In this document: piece after piece, positions 9,462-17,372 of the stretch
Layout: every line of letters begins with the position of its first letter
Position numbering within the stretch: position 1 is the stretch's first letter
Origin: Pseudomonas asgharzadehiana
GTDB lineage: Bacteria > Pseudomonadota > Gammaproteobacteria > Pseudomonadales > Pseudomonadaceae
NCBI RefSeq assembly: GCF_019139815.1
Contig: NZ_CP077079.1
Coordinates: 4,960,001 to 5,024,000, forward strand
Direction: 5' to 3'
DNA: 64,000 bases
Notes under the pieces: model-generated
Databases searched by the model: none
Seen by the model: the letters and a program-made list of their open reading frames with translations, nothing else
Told to the model about the DNA's origin: nothing
Translations under genes and position numbers: made by a program

Positions 9462-9645
9462 ATGGCTCTCGAAAAAATGTATTCGAAACAAGCTGAATTT
9501 TCCGTCTACTTTTCCCACGTTTCCCATCGAATAAATGCCGATTCCAGGCCCTTGTTCCTCCCGCGTAGGCTCACTCCCCCACACAAGGAAGTGAGCCCGT
9601 CATGCCTGAACGCTCCTCTCTAAAATCCCGTGAGGAAAAAGGTTT

Positions 9646-9906
9646 ATGAGTTTCAGAGTAATACTCGAATGGTTTGAAAAAAATACTGGGCTTGGAATTG
9701 GAGAAGAACCATCAGCTATATTTGAAAACAACCATTCAATACTCGCCTCGCTTGAGCTAGAAAGCGACTATCAGATTTTTGACGGTTCTTATGACCTCAC
9801 AAGTAAGTGGGTAACGGTCCTACAGCCTCACTTCAAACATGAGATAAAACAAGACAACTACGACTATCAGATATCATTCCACCATCAGGAGTCTTGGCCA
9901 TACTGA
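9646..9906 (+). CDS. Colicin-E3/cloacin-type immunity protein (intact)
   Basis: Protein of 86 aa. The order of motifs matches the colicin E3 immunity family (Cloacin_immun): LEWFEKNTG at the N-terminus, a central S.LELESDYQ segment, then WVTVLQPHFKHEI and YQISFHHQESW, against LTWFDKST, WVPLLQPYFNHQI and YFVSFDYRDGDW in ImmE3. It should bind and block an rRNase bacteriocin. The ribosome-binding site GAGGAAAAAGG is good. Base composition is clearly more AT-rich than the flanking genes, which suggests transfer. There is no intact toxin beside it, so it is an orphan immunity gene. Confidence 0.8.
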   Translation: MSFRVILEWFEKNTGLGIGEEPSAIFENNHSILASLELESDYQIFDGSYDLTSKWVTVLQPHFKHEIKQDNYDYQISFHHQESWPY

Positions 9907-9950
9907 GTTATGTACTGGTAGTAAGTGACCAGTTCCGAGATAGGGGCCAC

Positions 9951-10193
9951 ACGGGACTAAAAGTTAGATTGGAATGGTTCGACAGAACCAAAAAGTGGCT
10001 AAGCGAAAGGGATGAACCTGCGGACTTAGGAAACGATTGCGCCGTGATTTCCAAACTCGGGCTGCCAATAAACGAGGACGTCAATAACGGCATGTTTGAA
10101 CTGCGACAGAGGTGGTTACCACTGATCTAAGCGTACTTCGCTCGTGAGATTATTCTTTTAGAAAGCGACTACTTCATCGCGTTTGATTATTAA
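9951..10193 (+). pseudogene. Second E3-type immunity gene, inactivated
   Basis: Reads as a second cloacin-type immunity protein (GLKVRLEWFDRTKKWL, later LGLPINEDVNNGMFE and WLPLI), even closer to ImmE3 in its middle (SLGVPFKDNVNNGCFD). Two lesions are visible. The expected first codon is ACG instead of ATG. A TAA at 10128 stands where ImmE3 has glutamine (WVPLLQPYF), after which the frame continues AYFAREIILLESDYFIAFDY to a TAA at 10191. An upstream ATG at 9894 could give a 78-aa extended fragment, but it would lack the C-terminal strand. It follows the intact copy by 44 bp, so the pair looks like a tandem array in decay. Confidence 0.8.
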
Positions 10194-10442
10194 GATGTAT
10201 ACATATCAGGCGAAAGCCTGTCGCGTTTTCACCTTTTGCTTATCGCGTATCCAGATGATTCAAATTCCACAGATGCGCCCAACTCCGTCCCAGAAATGGA
10301 CAAAAGCGCTACATGAGCTTTGTGCGTCATATGGCTCATGCTCAACGCACTCTGGAACTTCAGGTTACCGAGCAAAATTGACCGTCATCCTTTTTGGACG
10401 ACAATCTCCCCGACTCGACATCAAGTGATACAGAGACTTGTC

Positions 10443-11209
10443 ATGGAAAAGGACACACCGAAAAGCATTTTTGACAACGAATGGAGCCGGAAACTTCCGA
10501 ACGGTGGTGCCTCATGGGCCGCGTTTAATCCACCCCGCGAGCCAGAGCCGGCGGCCTATATCAAAAAAGATGAATGGCCGCGCCCCAAGGAACGTACAGA
10601 CTTGGTCTTTGCCAAGTCCTGTGTCGCTGAAAACTGGAGCTGTACCAAGCCTGGCTCTGCCACCGTCCCCGCCTCAGACTTTGGGAAGGTCATGCTTGCC
10701 GCGCCGATGCTTGTTCCCTCGTCAATCGAAGCAATTGCATTCGCGGTAGGCTTCGACGCGGTATTGGGACGCATAGCCGGTAGCGGCATCTTGCAGCAGG
10801 GATTCAGATGGACTCTTCGCGGCAATCCTGCCGGAGTGTTCATTGCGGGAATGCTCCCTTACCCAGATGGGTGACGGAACGCTCTACAGCGACGACGCAC
10901 TGCGCCAAATGAGCCGCGCACCAACCCGCGTCCGCTTTCAGTTCCGCCGCGATCACAGCTACCACCCTGCCCCCAAGGGGCTGACAGCGTTTCCCGATGC
11001 GGTACTCAGCCCCTCGAAGAGTTCAGTTAAAGGCGTGGGGGCAAAAGCGTAAGCGCTGGAAAGATCGCAAGGGACGCATTTATGAGTGGGACTATGAAAA
11101 TGGCCGGGTTGAACTTTACGACAAGCAAGGCAAACATCTTGGAGAGTTCAACCCTGATACGGGAGAGCGCACAAAGGACGCCGAGCCAGGCCGAACCACG
11201 CCAAAATAA
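10443..11209 (+). pseudogene. S-type pyocin remnant with colicin-E3-like rRNase C-terminus
   Basis: Three reading-frame pieces join into one protein. Piece 1 (from MEKDTPKSIFDNEW) contains the S-type pyocin stretch VFAKSCVAENW...GSATVPASDFG. A one-base shift near 10859 leads into MGDGTLYSDDALRQMSRAPTRVRFQFRRD. That piece jumps straight to HSYHPAPKG of the E3 linker, so most of the pyocin domain appears deleted. A second one-base shift near 11040 leads to KRKRWKDRKGRIYEWD...HLGEFNPDTGE, the E3-type 16S rRNase fold. E3 Asp510, Glu517 and Arg545 have counterparts, but His513 is Asn here. No receptor-binding domain is present. The 249 bp before it (10194-10442) hold no recognisable gene. Confidence 0.8.
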
Positions 11210-11229
11210 TTTCGATAGGAGCATCAGAC

Positions 11230-11460
11230 ATGCAGCATGAAATTCTTGCATTTAATAAAAAAACCGAGGAGTTGGCTTTCAGTATTGAAATTCCTGCCGA
11301 CCGGTACGACAAGTTATCGGAGCTAATGTCCTGGAGTGAGCCTGAAGACGCGATCTATGAGTACGACCTATCACCAGCGCAAGTCGGCCTTCTTGAAAGC
11401 ATGACCGGCAAGACCTTCAATAGCCCGGACTACACTTTTCAGTTGTCTTGTAGTGGATGA
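11230..11460 (+). CDS. Putative immunity protein (DUF7683-like), downstream of the pyocin remnant
   Basis: Protein of 76 aa that starts 20 bp after the rRNase fragment, with AGGAGC as ribosome-binding site. It is acidic and without signal or membrane segments. The pattern MQHEILAFNKKTEELAFSIEIP...YDLSPAQVGLLESMTGKTF...YTFQLSC resembles small Pseudomonas proteins found after pyocin/Rhs toxin ends, which I recall as DUF7683. Position directly after a toxin makes immunity the obvious guess, but it is unrelated to the two E3-type immunity proteins upstream. The next 231 bp (11461-11691) show no gene. Confidence 0.55.
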   Translation: MQHEILAFNKKTEELAFSIEIPADRYDKLSELMSWSEPEDAIYEYDLSPAQVGLLESMTGKTFNSPDYTFQLSCSG

Positions 11461-11691
11461 GGCTATATGGCCACGCTGTATAGACGTGAAATGTATGGCA
11501 GCAGATGAAATAAGTGGGATGGGTGCAACTGTGCAGCTCATGGCGTCCTGCCATGGTTGAGAAAGTAGTCGTTTAAACATCAGCGTCTTTGAAACAAGTG
11601 AGCACTGGAAATACCAGACGTCCAGATCTCTTTTCAGGGCATTTGCTTTCACCGGTGCAGGCAGCGTTTTCACACAGCCTGCATATTTCGC

Positions 11692-13113
11692 TTACTTCAA
11701 TACGGCATTCGCCGTCGCCAACGCCGCTTCAGCACTACGTTTGTTCTTGAACCAGTAACACACCGCCATAAACGCCACCCATACCGGGATCGCGTACACC
11801 GACACCTGGATCCCCGGAATCATCAACATGATCACCAGGATAAACACCACGAACGCCAGGCAGACGTAGTTGCCATACGGGTACCACAGCGCCTTGAACA
11901 ACGGCACCTGGCCGGTGCGGTTCATGTGCTGGCGGAACTTGAAGTGGGAATAGCTGATCATCGCCCAGTTGATCACCAACGTGGCCACCACCAGCGACAT
12001 CAGCAACTCCAGCGCGTGCTGCGGGATGAAGTAGTTCATCAGCACCGCCACCAGGGTCACCGCCGCCGAGGCGAGGATTGAACGCACCGGCACGCCGCGC
12101 TTGTCGATCTTGGCCAGGGCCTTGGGCGCATCGCCTTGCTCGGCCATGCCCAGCAGCATGCGGCTGTTGCAGTAGGTGCCGCTGTTGTACACCGACAAAG
12201 CCGCCGTCAGGACCACGAAGTTGAGGATGTGCGCGGCCGTGTTGCTGCCCAGCATCGAGAACACCTGCACGAACGGGCTTCCGCTATAGGCATCGCCGGA
12301 CGCATTGAGCGTGGCCAGCAGGCTGTCCCACGGCGTCAGCGACAACAGCACCACCAGCGCACCGATGTAGAAGATCAGGATGCGGTAGATCACCTGATTG
12401 ATTGCCTTGGGGATCACCGTGCGTGGCTGGTCGGCTTCGGCGGCGGTAAAGCCGAGCATTTCCAGGCCGCCGAAGGAGAACATGATGATCGCCATGGCCA
12501 TCACCAACCCGCCAACGCCATGGGGGAAGAAGCCACCGTGTTCCCACAGGTTGCTCACCGAGGCTTGCGGGCCGCCGCTGCCGCTGACCAGCAGGTAGCT
12601 GCCCAAAGCGATCATGCCGACGATGGCCACCACCTTGATGATTGCAAACCAGAACTCGGCCTCACCGAACACTTTGACGTTGGCCAGGTTGATCAGGTTG
12701 ATCAGCACGAAGAACGCGGCTGCCGAGACCCAGGTCGGGATCTCCGGCCACCAGTAATGCACATATTTGCCGACGGCCGTCAGCTCTGACATGCCCACCA
12801 GGATGTACAGGATCCAGCAGTTCCAGCCCGACAGGAAACCGGCGAAACCGCCCCAGTATTTGTGGGCAAAGTGGCTGAAGGAACCGGCGACCGGCTCTTC
12901 GACGATCATTTCGCCGAGCTGGCGCATGATCATGAAGGCAATGAAGCCACAGATCGCATAGCCCAGGATCATCGACGGGCCCGCGGATTTGAGCACCCCG
13001 GCCGAGCCCAGGAACAGGCCGGTACCGATGGCGCCACCGAGGGCGATCAACTGGATATGACGGTTTTTCAGGCCGCGTTTCAGCTCGCCTGAAGAGGAAT
13101 GGGGTCCACTCAT
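11692..13113 (-). CDS. AroP-type aromatic amino acid permease (APC family)
   Basis: Inner-membrane permease of 473 aa with about twelve helices. The N-terminus LKRGLKNRHIQLIALGGAIG and the segment GEAEFWFAIIKVVAIVGMI are typical of the AAT branch of the APC family. Closest in wording is E. coli AroP (GETEFWFALIKVLAIIGMI), so H+-coupled uptake of Phe/Tyr/Trp is likely but not proven. The start at 13113 (MSGPHSSSGELKRG) is the first ATG; an upstream TTG would add six residues. A leader of about 250 nt with a short ORF precedes it. Confidence 0.85.
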   Translation of the reverse strand: MSGPHSSSGELKRGLKNRHIQLIALGGAIGTGLFLGSAGVLKSAGPSMILGYAICGFIAFMIMRQLGEMIVEEPVAGSFSHFAHKYWGGFAGFLSGWNCWILYILVGMSELTAVGKYVHYWWPEIPTWVSAAAFFVLINLINLANVKVFGEAEFWFAIIKVVAIVGMIALGSYLLVSGSGGPQASVSNLWEHGGFFPHGVGGLVMAMAIIMFSFGGLEMLGFTAAEADQPRTVIPKAINQVIYRILIFYIGALVVLLSLTPWDSLLATLNASGDAYSGSPFVQVFSMLGSNTAAHILNFVVLTAALSVYNSGTYCNSRMLLGMAEQGDAPKALAKIDKRGVPVRSILASAAVTLVAVLMNYFIPQHALELLMSLVVATLVINWAMISYSHFKFRQHMNRTGQVPLFKALWYPYGNYVCLAFVVFILVIMLMIPGIQVSVYAIPVWVAFMAVCYWFKNKRSAEAALATANAVLK

Positions 13114-13174
13114 GAAAAGGGTCTCACGCAAGGTTTGATGATGTTGAATGCACGTTGCTGCGTTGAATCTCGAC

Positions 13175-13237
13175 TCAAGCAGCGCCGCTCAAACCCCAGC
13201 GCAGGCACCTGGAATACAGCGTCTTTCTAACGGTCAT
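13175..13237 (-). CDS. Putative leader peptide uORF (20 aa) before the permease
   Basis: ORF of 20 codons plus stop between the leader structure and the permease start. It has a strong ribosome-binding site (AGGTGA just before ATG). The peptide begins MTVRKTLYSRC and continues LRWGLSGAA, so it includes one Tyr and one Trp codon among basic residues. It ends 61 bp before the permease start. Expression and an attenuation role are inference. It may simply be a chance ORF. Confidence 0.4.
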   Translation of the reverse strand: MTVRKTLYSRCLRWGLSGAA

Positions 13238-13258
13238 GCGTCACCTGTTTGTTTTTAT

Positions 13259-13362
13259 CTGTGACGAAATCGAACCCGCAGGGCTCGTGGCCGAGCGGAG
13301 TGATCAGGGTAGGTAAACCCTGAGGTCTTGGCCTTTTGCGTGGTTACGCAAGGGGGTCACAG
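13259..13362 (-). promoter_or_regulatory. Structured 5' leader element of the permease mRNA
   Basis: A closing stem CTGTGAC / GTCACAG (13259-13265 with 13356-13362) encloses three hairpins: GCTCG/CGAGC (13283-13296), CAGGGT/ACCCTG (13305-13322) and TTGCGT/ACGCAA (13336-13351). This gives a multibranch junction right at the predicted 5' end of the permease transcript. I cannot match it to a known riboswitch class. Confidence 0.45.
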
Positions 13363-13375
13363 TAAAACGCGGCGC

Positions 13376-13381
13376 ATTGTA
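13376..13381 (-). promoter_or_regulatory. Probable -10 element (TACAAT) of the permease leader
   Basis: TACAAT on the minus strand places a transcription start near 13368, immediately before the structured leader. No good -35 hexamer is seen, which suggests an activator. The remaining DNA to 13750 is AT-richer and shows no gene. Confidence 0.4.
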
Positions 13382-13750
13382 CACCGCTCGACCGCTTACG
13401 CCCGCCCCTGAACGGTGCATGCGACGATCTGTCAGCTATTCCTTACACCGACCGGTAGGCCAATGATAACCAGGCCAAGTCGTAAATTAATCGTTACATC
13501 ACGGAAAACAGGCGTTACACCTGTCATCCGAAGAAAAATTGGCGATGGGAAATCTCTTCAACACCTACGACGCCAGCCTCCTGTATTTCCTCGATAAATA
13601 GCCACGGCCAAAAAACAGAACAAAAAATCCAAATGAAACCGTGTCAATAAATTTTTTGCATTAAACAACAGCTTCTCCTAGGTTCATTCCACTTGCCCGC
13701 GAAGCCCGCTGGCGAGCCTTTCTCAACTTTCGCCCTCTAGGAGATACACC

Positions 13751-13888
13751 ATGCAAGCACTGGAAAACGACCTGGAAACCGAACTGCAACTCGACGACTG
13801 GTTCGAAGCCCCCACCCACGAAGCCGCCGTGGAAATGATGCAGGCCGATGCCGTTGTACCGTTTGGTACCGCGATGTGGCCGTTCTAA
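13751..13888 (+). CDS. Small acidic peptide (45 aa), possible precursor peptide
   Basis: ORF of 45 codons with a strong ribosome-binding site (TAGGAG, seven bases before ATG). The product is acidic (about 11 Asp/Glu), with DDWFEAP near residues 15-21 and a striking aromatic C-terminus, PFGTAMWPF. It has no signal peptide and no transmembrane segment. It lies 74 bp before an M29/NicX-superfamily enzyme in the same orientation, so the two are probably co-transcribed. Short acidic leader-like peptides beside a tailoring enzyme are typical of RiPP precursors, but I know no family with this sequence. It could also be a small regulatory subunit. An AT-rich stretch of some 300 bp upstream probably holds its promoter. 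Confidence 0.6.
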   Translation: MQALENDLETELQLDDWFEAPTHEAAVEMMQADAVVPFGTAMWPF

Positions 13889-13962
13889 CCCTCGACAGCC
13901 ATCCGGCAGGCGCCGCGCACGGCGCCTGCCCTCCTTACCCAAGGCACACAAGGACACACGTC

Positions 13963-14922
13963 ATGGACAAGGCCCGCGCCGTCGAACACTTTCTTTACTA
14001 CCTGGCCCATCACCCGGCCGTTAGCGGCCTGAACTGCCCCACCGTGCTGCTGGGCCATACCGAGCGCTACGACGCCATCGCCCAGGCGATCGTCCACAGC
14101 AGCGCCGCCCGCTTCAACTTCCAGGTGCAGCGCCTCGACCTGGCTGCCAGCGATACCCTGGCCCAGGCCATCGAAACCTGCGACCTCTACCTGTTTTTGT
14201 ACGACGCCTCGACCCTGGCCAACCCGCGCGCCGAGGGCCCCGACTTTATCCGCGCCTTGCAGGGCGTAATGGCCGAACACTGGAAAAAATCCCTGCTGTT
14301 CAAGGATTATGGGGATTATTTCTACGACACCTTCAGCGTCGAGCCCCAGCGCATCGCCGACCTGAATGCCACGCTGATCCGGCGCATGAGCCAGGCCCAG
14401 GTGCTGAGCTTTACCGACAAGCACGGCTCTCGCCTTGAAGCGCCGCTGAGCAGCATCAAGAAATGGACCAATATCAACGGCATCGGCAACCACGATCTCG
14501 CTCCCGGCGAAATCGCCACCCACAGCGAAGCCATCAATGGCCAGGTGAGGTTTGTCGGTACTTTCCTCAGTACCATTCCGTTTGCACGTAAATACGGCGT
14601 GCTGCAAGCACCGCTTGAGCTGTGGATCGAAAACTCGACCGTCTGCAGCGTGGCCAGTGATGTGCCGGGGCTGGTGGAGGATTTCAACAAGTACTTGAAC
14701 GCCAACCCGTCCAATCGGCGCGTGGAGGAACTGGGTATCGGGACCAACGAAGGCGTAAAGGATTTATATGCACGCAATGCGGGCTTTGAAGAGCGCCACT
14801 GCGGGTTGCATCTGGGCTTGGGCGGCGGACAGAAAGGCAGTCATCACCTGGACCTGATCTTCGCCAGCGGGGTGTTGGCCTTGGATGACAAGCCGGTATT
14901 CGATGGGGCCTTTACCTTCTGA
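13963..14922 (+). CDS. M29 aminopeptidase / NicX-superfamily metalloenzyme
   Basis: Cytosolic protein of 319 aa. The C-terminal half carries the superfamily signatures: ELGIGTN (M29 glutamate ligand), GLHLGLGGG (His ligand) and HHLDL (His-x-Asp ligands). M29 aminopeptidases use these for a two-metal site. The Fe(II) ring-cleaving dioxygenase NicX keeps the His/His/Asp set. The sequence therefore supports a metal enzyme but not the choice between peptidase and dioxygenase. I chose the ATG at 13963; a longer upstream frame would overlap the peptide gene. It follows the 45-aa peptide gene by 74 bp and ends at a REP element. Confidence 0.7.
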   Translation: MDKARAVEHFLYYLAHHPAVSGLNCPTVLLGHTERYDAIAQAIVHSSAARFNFQVQRLDLAASDTLAQAIETCDLYLFLYDASTLANPRAEGPDFIRALQGVMAEHWKKSLLFKDYGDYFYDTFSVEPQRIADLNATLIRRMSQAQVLSFTDKHGSRLEAPLSSIKKWTNINGIGNHDLAPGEIATHSEAINGQVRFVGTFLSTIPFARKYGVLQAPLELWIENSTVCSVASDVPGLVEDFNKYLNANPSNRRVEELGIGTNEGVKDLYARNAGFEERHCGLHLGLGGGQKGSHHLDLIFASGVLALDDKPVFDGAFTF

Positions 14923-14953
14923 GCAAAGGGCTCGAAAACACTGGAGATCCAAA

Positions 14954-14980
14954 TGTGGGAGGGGCTTGCCCCCTCCCACA
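14954..14980. repeat. REP palindrome 1
   Basis: TGTGGGAGGGG - CTTG - CCCCCTCCCACA: one copy of the REP family scattered through this window. It lies between the M29 gene and the 3' end of rluB (convergent genes) and could also help end transcription. Confidence 0.85.
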
Positions 14981-15003
14981 ATTTATTGCATTGCAGCTTT
15001 ACA

Positions 15004-16215
15004 TCACTGCGGCTTCTTGCGACCAAAGCCAGGACGTTGACCTGAACCGGCCGGTGCGCCACGGCGCTTGCCCGACGGCTCGTCGGCGACCAGTTTCGGA
15101 CCGGGGCGCTTGTTCGCCGCCGGCTTGGCTGGACGCTTGGTGCTGGCGTTGTCGGCGGGGCGATCCGCTTCACCACGGTTGCTGCGACCACCGGACGGTG
15201 CAGGGCGCGGCGTACGTGGAGCACGCTCACCTTCCTGACGCGATGGCGCGGTTGGGCGACGCTCACCTTCGATGTGCGGCTGGCGCGAGATACGCCCGCC
15301 GGTTGCCGGTGCATCCAACGCCGGGCGCAGGGTGCGGGCAACGCGCTCGGTACGCGCTACAGGGCGCGACGATTTTCGCTGCATACGCTCAAGCTTGTCT
15401 TTGCTCTTGGCGTTCATTTGCGGCATGGCGACCGGCGTCAGGCCGACTTCGGCGCTGAGGATGTCGACTTCGTACTGGCTCATTTCGCGCCAGCGGCCCA
15501 TCGGCAGGTCGGAATTGAGGAACACCGGGCCGAAACGCACGCGCTTCAGGCGACTGACCACCAGGCCCTGGGATTCCCACAAGCGACGTACTTCGCGGTT
15601 ACGGCCTTCCATCACCACGCAGTGGTACCAGTGGTTGAAACCTTCGCCACCTGGCGCCTGCTTGATGTCAGTGAACTTGGCCGGGCCGTCTTCCAGCACC
15701 ACGCCGGCCTTGAGGCGTTCGATCATTTCGTCATCGACTTCACCACGTACACGCACGGCGTACTCGCGGTCCATCTCGTAGGACGGGTGCATCAGGCGGT
15801 TGGCCAACTCACCGTCGGTGGTGAACATCAGCAAGCCGGTGGTGTTGATGTCCAAACGACCGATGTTGATCCAGCGGCCTTCTTTGGGCTTGGGCATCTT
15901 GTCGAACACCGTCGGACGGCCTTCCGGGTCGTCACGGGTGCAGATCTCGCCATCGGGCTTGTTGTACATGATCACGCGGCGCACCGATTCGGCGGCCTCT
16001 TCACGCTTGATGACCTTGCCATCAATGGTGATTGCATCGTGCAGGTCGACGCGCTGGCCGAGGGTGGCCTCGACGCCGTTGACCTTGATGCGCTTCTGGG
16101 TGATCCAGGCCTCGACGTCGCGGCGCGAGCCCACGCCGATACGCGCCAGCACCTTTTGCAGTTTTTCACCTGCTGGGCCGATTTCCTGGCTGTCGTTCTG
16201 GTCTTTGTCGTTCAT
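15004..16215 (-). CDS. rluB: 23S rRNA pseudouridine synthase RluB
   Basis: Cytosolic enzyme that converts U2605 of 23S rRNA to pseudouridine. Domains in order: S4 RNA-binding domain (EKLQKVLARIGVGSRRDVEAWI), then the RsuA/RluB catalytic domain with NIGRLDINTTGLLMFT carrying the catalytic Asp of the GRLD motif, and the RNREVRRLWE stretch. The last 130 or so residues are a basic, Arg/Pro/Lys-rich low-complexity tail of unknown role, common in Pseudomonas RluB. The ATG at 16215 has GGAGGTG six bases upstream and is preferred over one 11 codons earlier. Downstream of scpA-scpB on the same strand. Confidence 0.93.
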   Translation of the reverse strand: MNDKDQNDSQEIGPAGEKLQKVLARIGVGSRRDVEAWITQKRIKVNGVEATLGQRVDLHDAITIDGKVIKREEAAESVRRVIMYNKPDGEICTRDDPEGRPTVFDKMPKPKEGRWINIGRLDINTTGLLMFTTDGELANRLMHPSYEMDREYAVRVRGEVDDEMIERLKAGVVLEDGPAKFTDIKQAPGGEGFNHWYHCVVMEGRNREVRRLWESQGLVVSRLKRVRFGPVFLNSDLPMGRWREMSQYEVDILSAEVGLTPVAMPQMNAKSKDKLERMQRKSSRPVARTERVARTLRPALDAPATGGRISRQPHIEGERRPTAPSRQEGERAPRTPRPAPSGGRSNRGEADRPADNASTKRPAKPAANKRPGPKLVADEPSGKRRGAPAGSGQRPGFGRKKPQ

Positions 16216-16408
16216 CTTAAGCACCTCCCGGTGGGTCGATTCAGGCATGGCCTGAAGAGTGTTGAAAGCGGGGCCTTGGCCGAATAGGTCGGCAAAGGGT
16301 CGCGAATCATACGCGCATGGCGCGCGTTGCGCATCACAGAGTAGTCGATAAGCGCCAAGTCATTTGTTTTTCCGCCGACCGGTGGCGCCCAGCACACCAC
16401 TGACTCCA

Positions 16409-16435
16409 TGTGGGAGGGGCTTGCCCCCTCCCACA
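16409..16435. repeat. REP palindrome 2
   Basis: Identical core to REP 1 (TGTGGGAGGGG - CTTG - CCCCCTCCCACA). It sits between scpB and rluB, inside a run of same-strand genes. Confidence 0.85.
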
Positions 16436-16445
16436 TTGGACTGTG

Positions 16446-17360
16446 TCAGTCTTCGAACTGGCGGCGCTCGGCCTCAATCGCTTCGGCCAGCGCCCGGGCT
16501 TCGTCCTCTTCATCGCTCAGCGGCGGCTGTTCGAGGGCAGCGACGGCGGCCAGGAGTTTCTCGCGGGCATCGGCCACGCCGAGGATGTCTTCTTCGGGCT
16601 CGACCTCAGGCTCAACGTTCACCTCTGTTTCAGGCTCTGCCACGCCATCGCGCAGCAAATCATCAAAGTCGGTCTTGATGCCCTGCTCCATGTCGTCCAG
16701 TTCCAACAGCAAGGTATGGAAGCTGGTTTCATCCTTTGGCTCTTCCGGCTCGGCCGTAGCATCAGCCAACTCCTGCAAACCCGCAGGCACCGGCGCGTCG
16801 TCGAAATCCAGCACCGGCTCGGCTTCCATCTCGCGCAATTCGGCGAGCGGCGGCAGGTCGTCGAGGTTTTTCAGGTTGAAGTGGTCAAGAAATACCTTGG
16901 TGGTGGCGAACATCGCCGGTTTGCCCGGCACGTCGCGGTAGCCGACGATGCGGATCCACTCGCGCTCCAGCAGCGTCTTGACGATATGGCTGTTGACCGC
17001 CACGCCCCGCACATCCTCGATTTCGCCGCGGGTGATCGGCTGGCGATAGGCGATCAACGCCATGGTCTCAAGCATCGCCCGGGAATAACGTTGCGGGCGC
17101 TCTTCCCACAGGCGGCCCACCCATGGGGAAAATTTCTCACGGATCTGCAGGCGATAGCCCGACGCCACTTCGCGCAATTCAAACGCACGGCCCTCGCAGG
17201 ACTTGCGCAGGATCTCCAGCGCTTTCTTGAACACTGGCGGCTCGGGGCGCTCGGCCTCTTCAAACAGTTCGAACAGGCGCTCCAAAGATTGCGGTTTACC
17301 CGAGGCCAGTAGAAAAGCCTCCAGCAAGGGTGCCAGTTCGCGGGGTTCTGTCAGATTCAT
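16446..17360 (-). CDS. scpB: Segregation and condensation protein ScpB
   Basis: Non-SMC (kleisin-associated) subunit of the SMC-ScpAB chromosome condensin; 304 aa. Two winged-helix units make up residues about 1-185, with the family block MLETMALIAYRQPITRGEIEDVRGV and the following RGV..NSHIVKTLLERE...GYRDVPGKPAMFATTKVFLDHF. The C-terminal 110 residues are very acidic (Glu/Asp-rich) and not part of the core family, so the protein is longer than B. subtilis ScpB (197 aa). Twelve bases separate it from scpA, and the two are surely translated together. Confidence 0.93.
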   Translation of the reverse strand: MNLTEPRELAPLLEAFLLASGKPQSLERLFELFEEAERPEPPVFKKALEILRKSCEGRAFELREVASGYRLQIREKFSPWVGRLWEERPQRYSRAMLETMALIAYRQPITRGEIEDVRGVAVNSHIVKTLLEREWIRIVGYRDVPGKPAMFATTKVFLDHFNLKNLDDLPPLAELREMEAEPVLDFDDAPVPAGLQELADATAEPEEPKDETSFHTLLLELDDMEQGIKTDFDDLLRDGVAEPETEVNVEPEVEPEEDILGVADAREKLLAAVAALEQPPLSDEEDEARALAEAIEAERRQFED

Positions 17361-17372
17361 CGATTCAGCTCT

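Noticed and set aside
9602..9649. 15-codon ORF ending in ATGA overlap with the first immunity gene, possibly the tail of a lost toxin
   Set aside because: The frame is closed by a stop a short way upstream and the residues do not match a toxin end; likely chance.
11371..11673. 100-codon minus-strand frame at the right edge of the toxin scar
   Set aside because: No domain, no convincing ribosome-binding site, and it overlaps the end of the putative immunity gene.
13259..13362. tRNA-like element, because the minus strand contains GGGTTCGATTT and an acceptor-like end stem
   Set aside because: The bases beside the T-loop-like sequence do not pair as a T-stem, and no proper anticodon arm forms; it is better viewed as part of an mRNA leader.
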